DNA from: an uncultured Campylobacter sp.
Lineage (GTDB): Bacteria; Campylobacterota; Campylobacteria; Campylobacterales; Campylobacteraceae
Assembly (NCBI RefSeq): GCF_938031315.1
Contig: NZ_CALHHT010000524.1
Span: 1 to 6,787, forward strand
DNA: 6,787 bases
Direction: 5' to 3'
Both the position numbers and the translations under genes were made by a program. Of the stretch, positions 6,209-6,787 are shown piece by piece. Below the pieces are notes generated by a model that saw nothing but the letters and a program-made list of their open reading frames with translations, was not told the origin of the DNA and searched no databases. Position 1 is the first letter of the stretch; each line of letters begins with the position of its first letter.

Positions 6209-6298
6209 CCGATCCGTCGGAACAGCGCAGGGATAGCACATTGCGGCCTGAAATTTTAAAATTTTACGCTCTGACGGCTCGGGGCGATAGGCAAAATT

Positions 6299-6336
6299 CC
6301 ATAGCTAGCCTCACGGCGATCCGTGAGCGGCTATGG
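6299..6336. repeat. Long imperfect inverted repeat (14 paired positions, CGAT loop)
   Basis: Outer arms CCATAGC and GCTATGG, an internal loop (TAGC against CG), inner arms CTCACGG and CCGTGAG, and a CGAT tetraloop. It is the strongest fold seen by eye in the spacer. It is not followed by a T-run on the plus strand (GCGGCTCACAAAAATCG follows), so it is not a standard terminator. It could be an RNA structure or a protein-binding palindrome. Confidence 0.65.
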
Positions 6337-6436
6337 CGGCTCACAAAAATCGCGCTTGGAATTTTATGTCCGGATAGAAGCGTGCGGCGACCGTAATCAG
6401 CTTTCGGCGCGATCGCGCTAACCCGCGCGGCAACCT

Positions 6437-6502
6437 GCGCAAGACCGCGGCAAAGGCGTCGTAGCGTAGCCGCATCTGATTGCGCTGTGGAATTTTAAAA
6501 TT
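6437..6502. repeat. Imperfect direct repeat, copy 2
   Basis: Second copy of the repeat at 6089-6154, ending in the 16-bp palindrome GGAATTTTAAAATTCC (6489-6504), about 35 bp before the second transporter's ATG. Both stem-loops persist: GCGGC/GTCGT (6447-6451 with 6458-6462, two G-U pairs) and AGC-GCA/TGC-GCT (6468-6474 with 6481-6486, C6471 bulged). The T6124-A6133 pair of copy 1 is C6473-G6482 here. Confidence 0.85.
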
Positions 6503-6538
6503 CCGCGGCTTTAAAATTTAAAAATCATCGGAGAGAAA

Positions 6539-6787
6539 ATGAACGATAAATTTAGCAAAATCGGCTTCATACTTGCCGTCGCAGGCGGCGCGGTGGGGCT
6601 TGGCAACGCATGGAAATTCCCCACTCTCGTGGGTCAAAACGGCGGCAGCGCCTTCGTGCTTTTGTACCTCGCGCTCACACTGGGCGTGGGCTTTAGCATA
6701 TTCCTAGCCGAGATGGCGCTAGGCAGGCTAAGCGGGCGGGATCTACCGAGCGCGTACGAGACGCTGGCGCCGCGCGGCGGACGAAAA
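6539..6787 (+). CDS. Second sodium-dependent transporter, NSS/SNF family (partial, cut at right edge)
   Basis: Paralog of the transporter at 4546-5895; the first 83 residues are visible. TM1 carries GGAVGLGNAWKFP (16-28), and TM2 spans about 36-62, ending FLAEMALGRLSGRD, followed by the start of the cytosolic loop (LPSAYETLAP). The N-terminus MNDKF.(R/K)IGFILAVAG is shared with the first copy, after which the two diverge (for example LGVGFSIFLAEMALGRL against LVSFVLFIGEICIGRI). The start is ATG 6539 with GGAGAG 4 nt upstream. A tandem pair of such transporters is, as I recall, also found in Helicobacter pylori, so the pair may be ancestral in this class rather than a recent duplication. Distinct substrates for the two copies are plausible but not shown. 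Confidence 0.93.
   Translation, partial: MNDKFSKIGFILAVAGGAVGLGNAWKFPTLVGQNGGSAFVLLYLALTLGVGFSIFLAEMALGRLSGRDLPSAYETLAPRGGRK
6611..6655 (+). repeat. 45-bp segment identical to the upstream paralog (copy 2)
   Basis: Base-for-base identical to 4618-4662, covering the end of TM1 and the loop entering TM2 (WKFPTLVGQNGGSAF). The adjacent codons differ: GCA against GCG before it, and GTG CTT TTG TAC against ATC CTG CTC TAT after it. Confidence 0.9.

Larger units (their letters stand above)
5896..6538. other. 643-bp repeat-rich spacer without a convincing gene
   Basis: Read in all frames by eye, this stretch contains only short frames lacking ribosome binding sites. It is GC-rich with embedded AT palindromes: GAAATTTTAAAATTTC (5963-5978), TTTTAAATTTAAAA (6037-6050), AATTTTAAAATT (6142-6153), AAATTTTAAAATTT (6251-6264) and GGAATTTTAAAATTCC (6489-6504). 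A 66-bp imperfect direct repeat (6089-6154 and 6437-6502) and two hairpins (6194-6208, 6299-6336) lie between. Right after the upstream stop codon, a degenerate GCGCGRGTT motif followed by AT-rich sequence recurs about every 26-28 bp (5896, 5922, 5951). No clear rho-independent terminator with a T-tract was found, nor a strong promoter for the gene at 6539. Confidence 0.7.

Noticed and set aside
6146..6241. 31-codon minus-strand ATG frame (beginning MCYPCAVP) in the spacer
   Set aside because: No ribosome binding site, overlaps hairpin 6194-6208 and repeat copy 1, and ends within an AT palindrome. It is more likely a chance frame in repeat DNA.

Overview
The window looks like chromosomal DNA from a Campylobacterota species, most likely a higher-GC oral-type Campylobacter (gracilis/showae/rectus-like). 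This is an inference from three things. ThyX carries the RHRLASLSVKSTR form of its signature, which I associate with Helicobacter/Campylobacter. The ribosome binding sites are short (AAAGG/AAGGA). GC-rich DNA is studded with AT palindromes of the AATTTTAAAATT type. No mobile element, CRISPR array, tRNA or rRNA gene was seen.

Layout. Positions 2-472 (minus) hold the N-terminal part of a secreted amino-acid-type ABC transporter binding protein, cut by the left edge. Its leader appears to begin with two back-to-back hairpins. Next, all on the minus strand, come uracil-DNA glycosylase (ung, 644-1339), an AT-rich single-pass membrane protein of unknown function (1427-2038), a DJ-1/PfpI family protein of the isonitrile-hydratase-like type (2122-2718), an unrecognised soluble protein (2941-3687) and flavin-dependent thymidylate synthase (thyX, 3723-4358). 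thyX lies just upstream of the 248-aa unknown and probably shares its transcript. A short divergent region (4359-4545) separates thyX from a plus-strand sodium:neurotransmitter-symporter family transporter (4546-5895). After 643 bp without a convincing gene, a second paralogous transporter begins at 6539 and runs off the right edge.

How the genes relate. ung and thyX both bear on thymine/uracil homeostasis in DNA: ThyX supplies dTMP and Ung removes misincorporated uracil. They are separated by unrelated genes and need not be co-regulated. The two transporters and the binding protein are nutrient (probably amino acid) uptake functions, as expected for an asaccharolytic Campylobacter.

The least ordinary parts are: the 5896-6538 spacer, with a ~66-bp imperfect direct repeat whose differences largely preserve two small stem-loops, further hairpins and several AT palindromes; a 45-bp stretch identical between the two transporter paralogs including all third codon positions; the two-hairpin leader of the binding-protein gene; and the AT-rich orphan membrane protein. 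I do not see a complete new multi-gene system.
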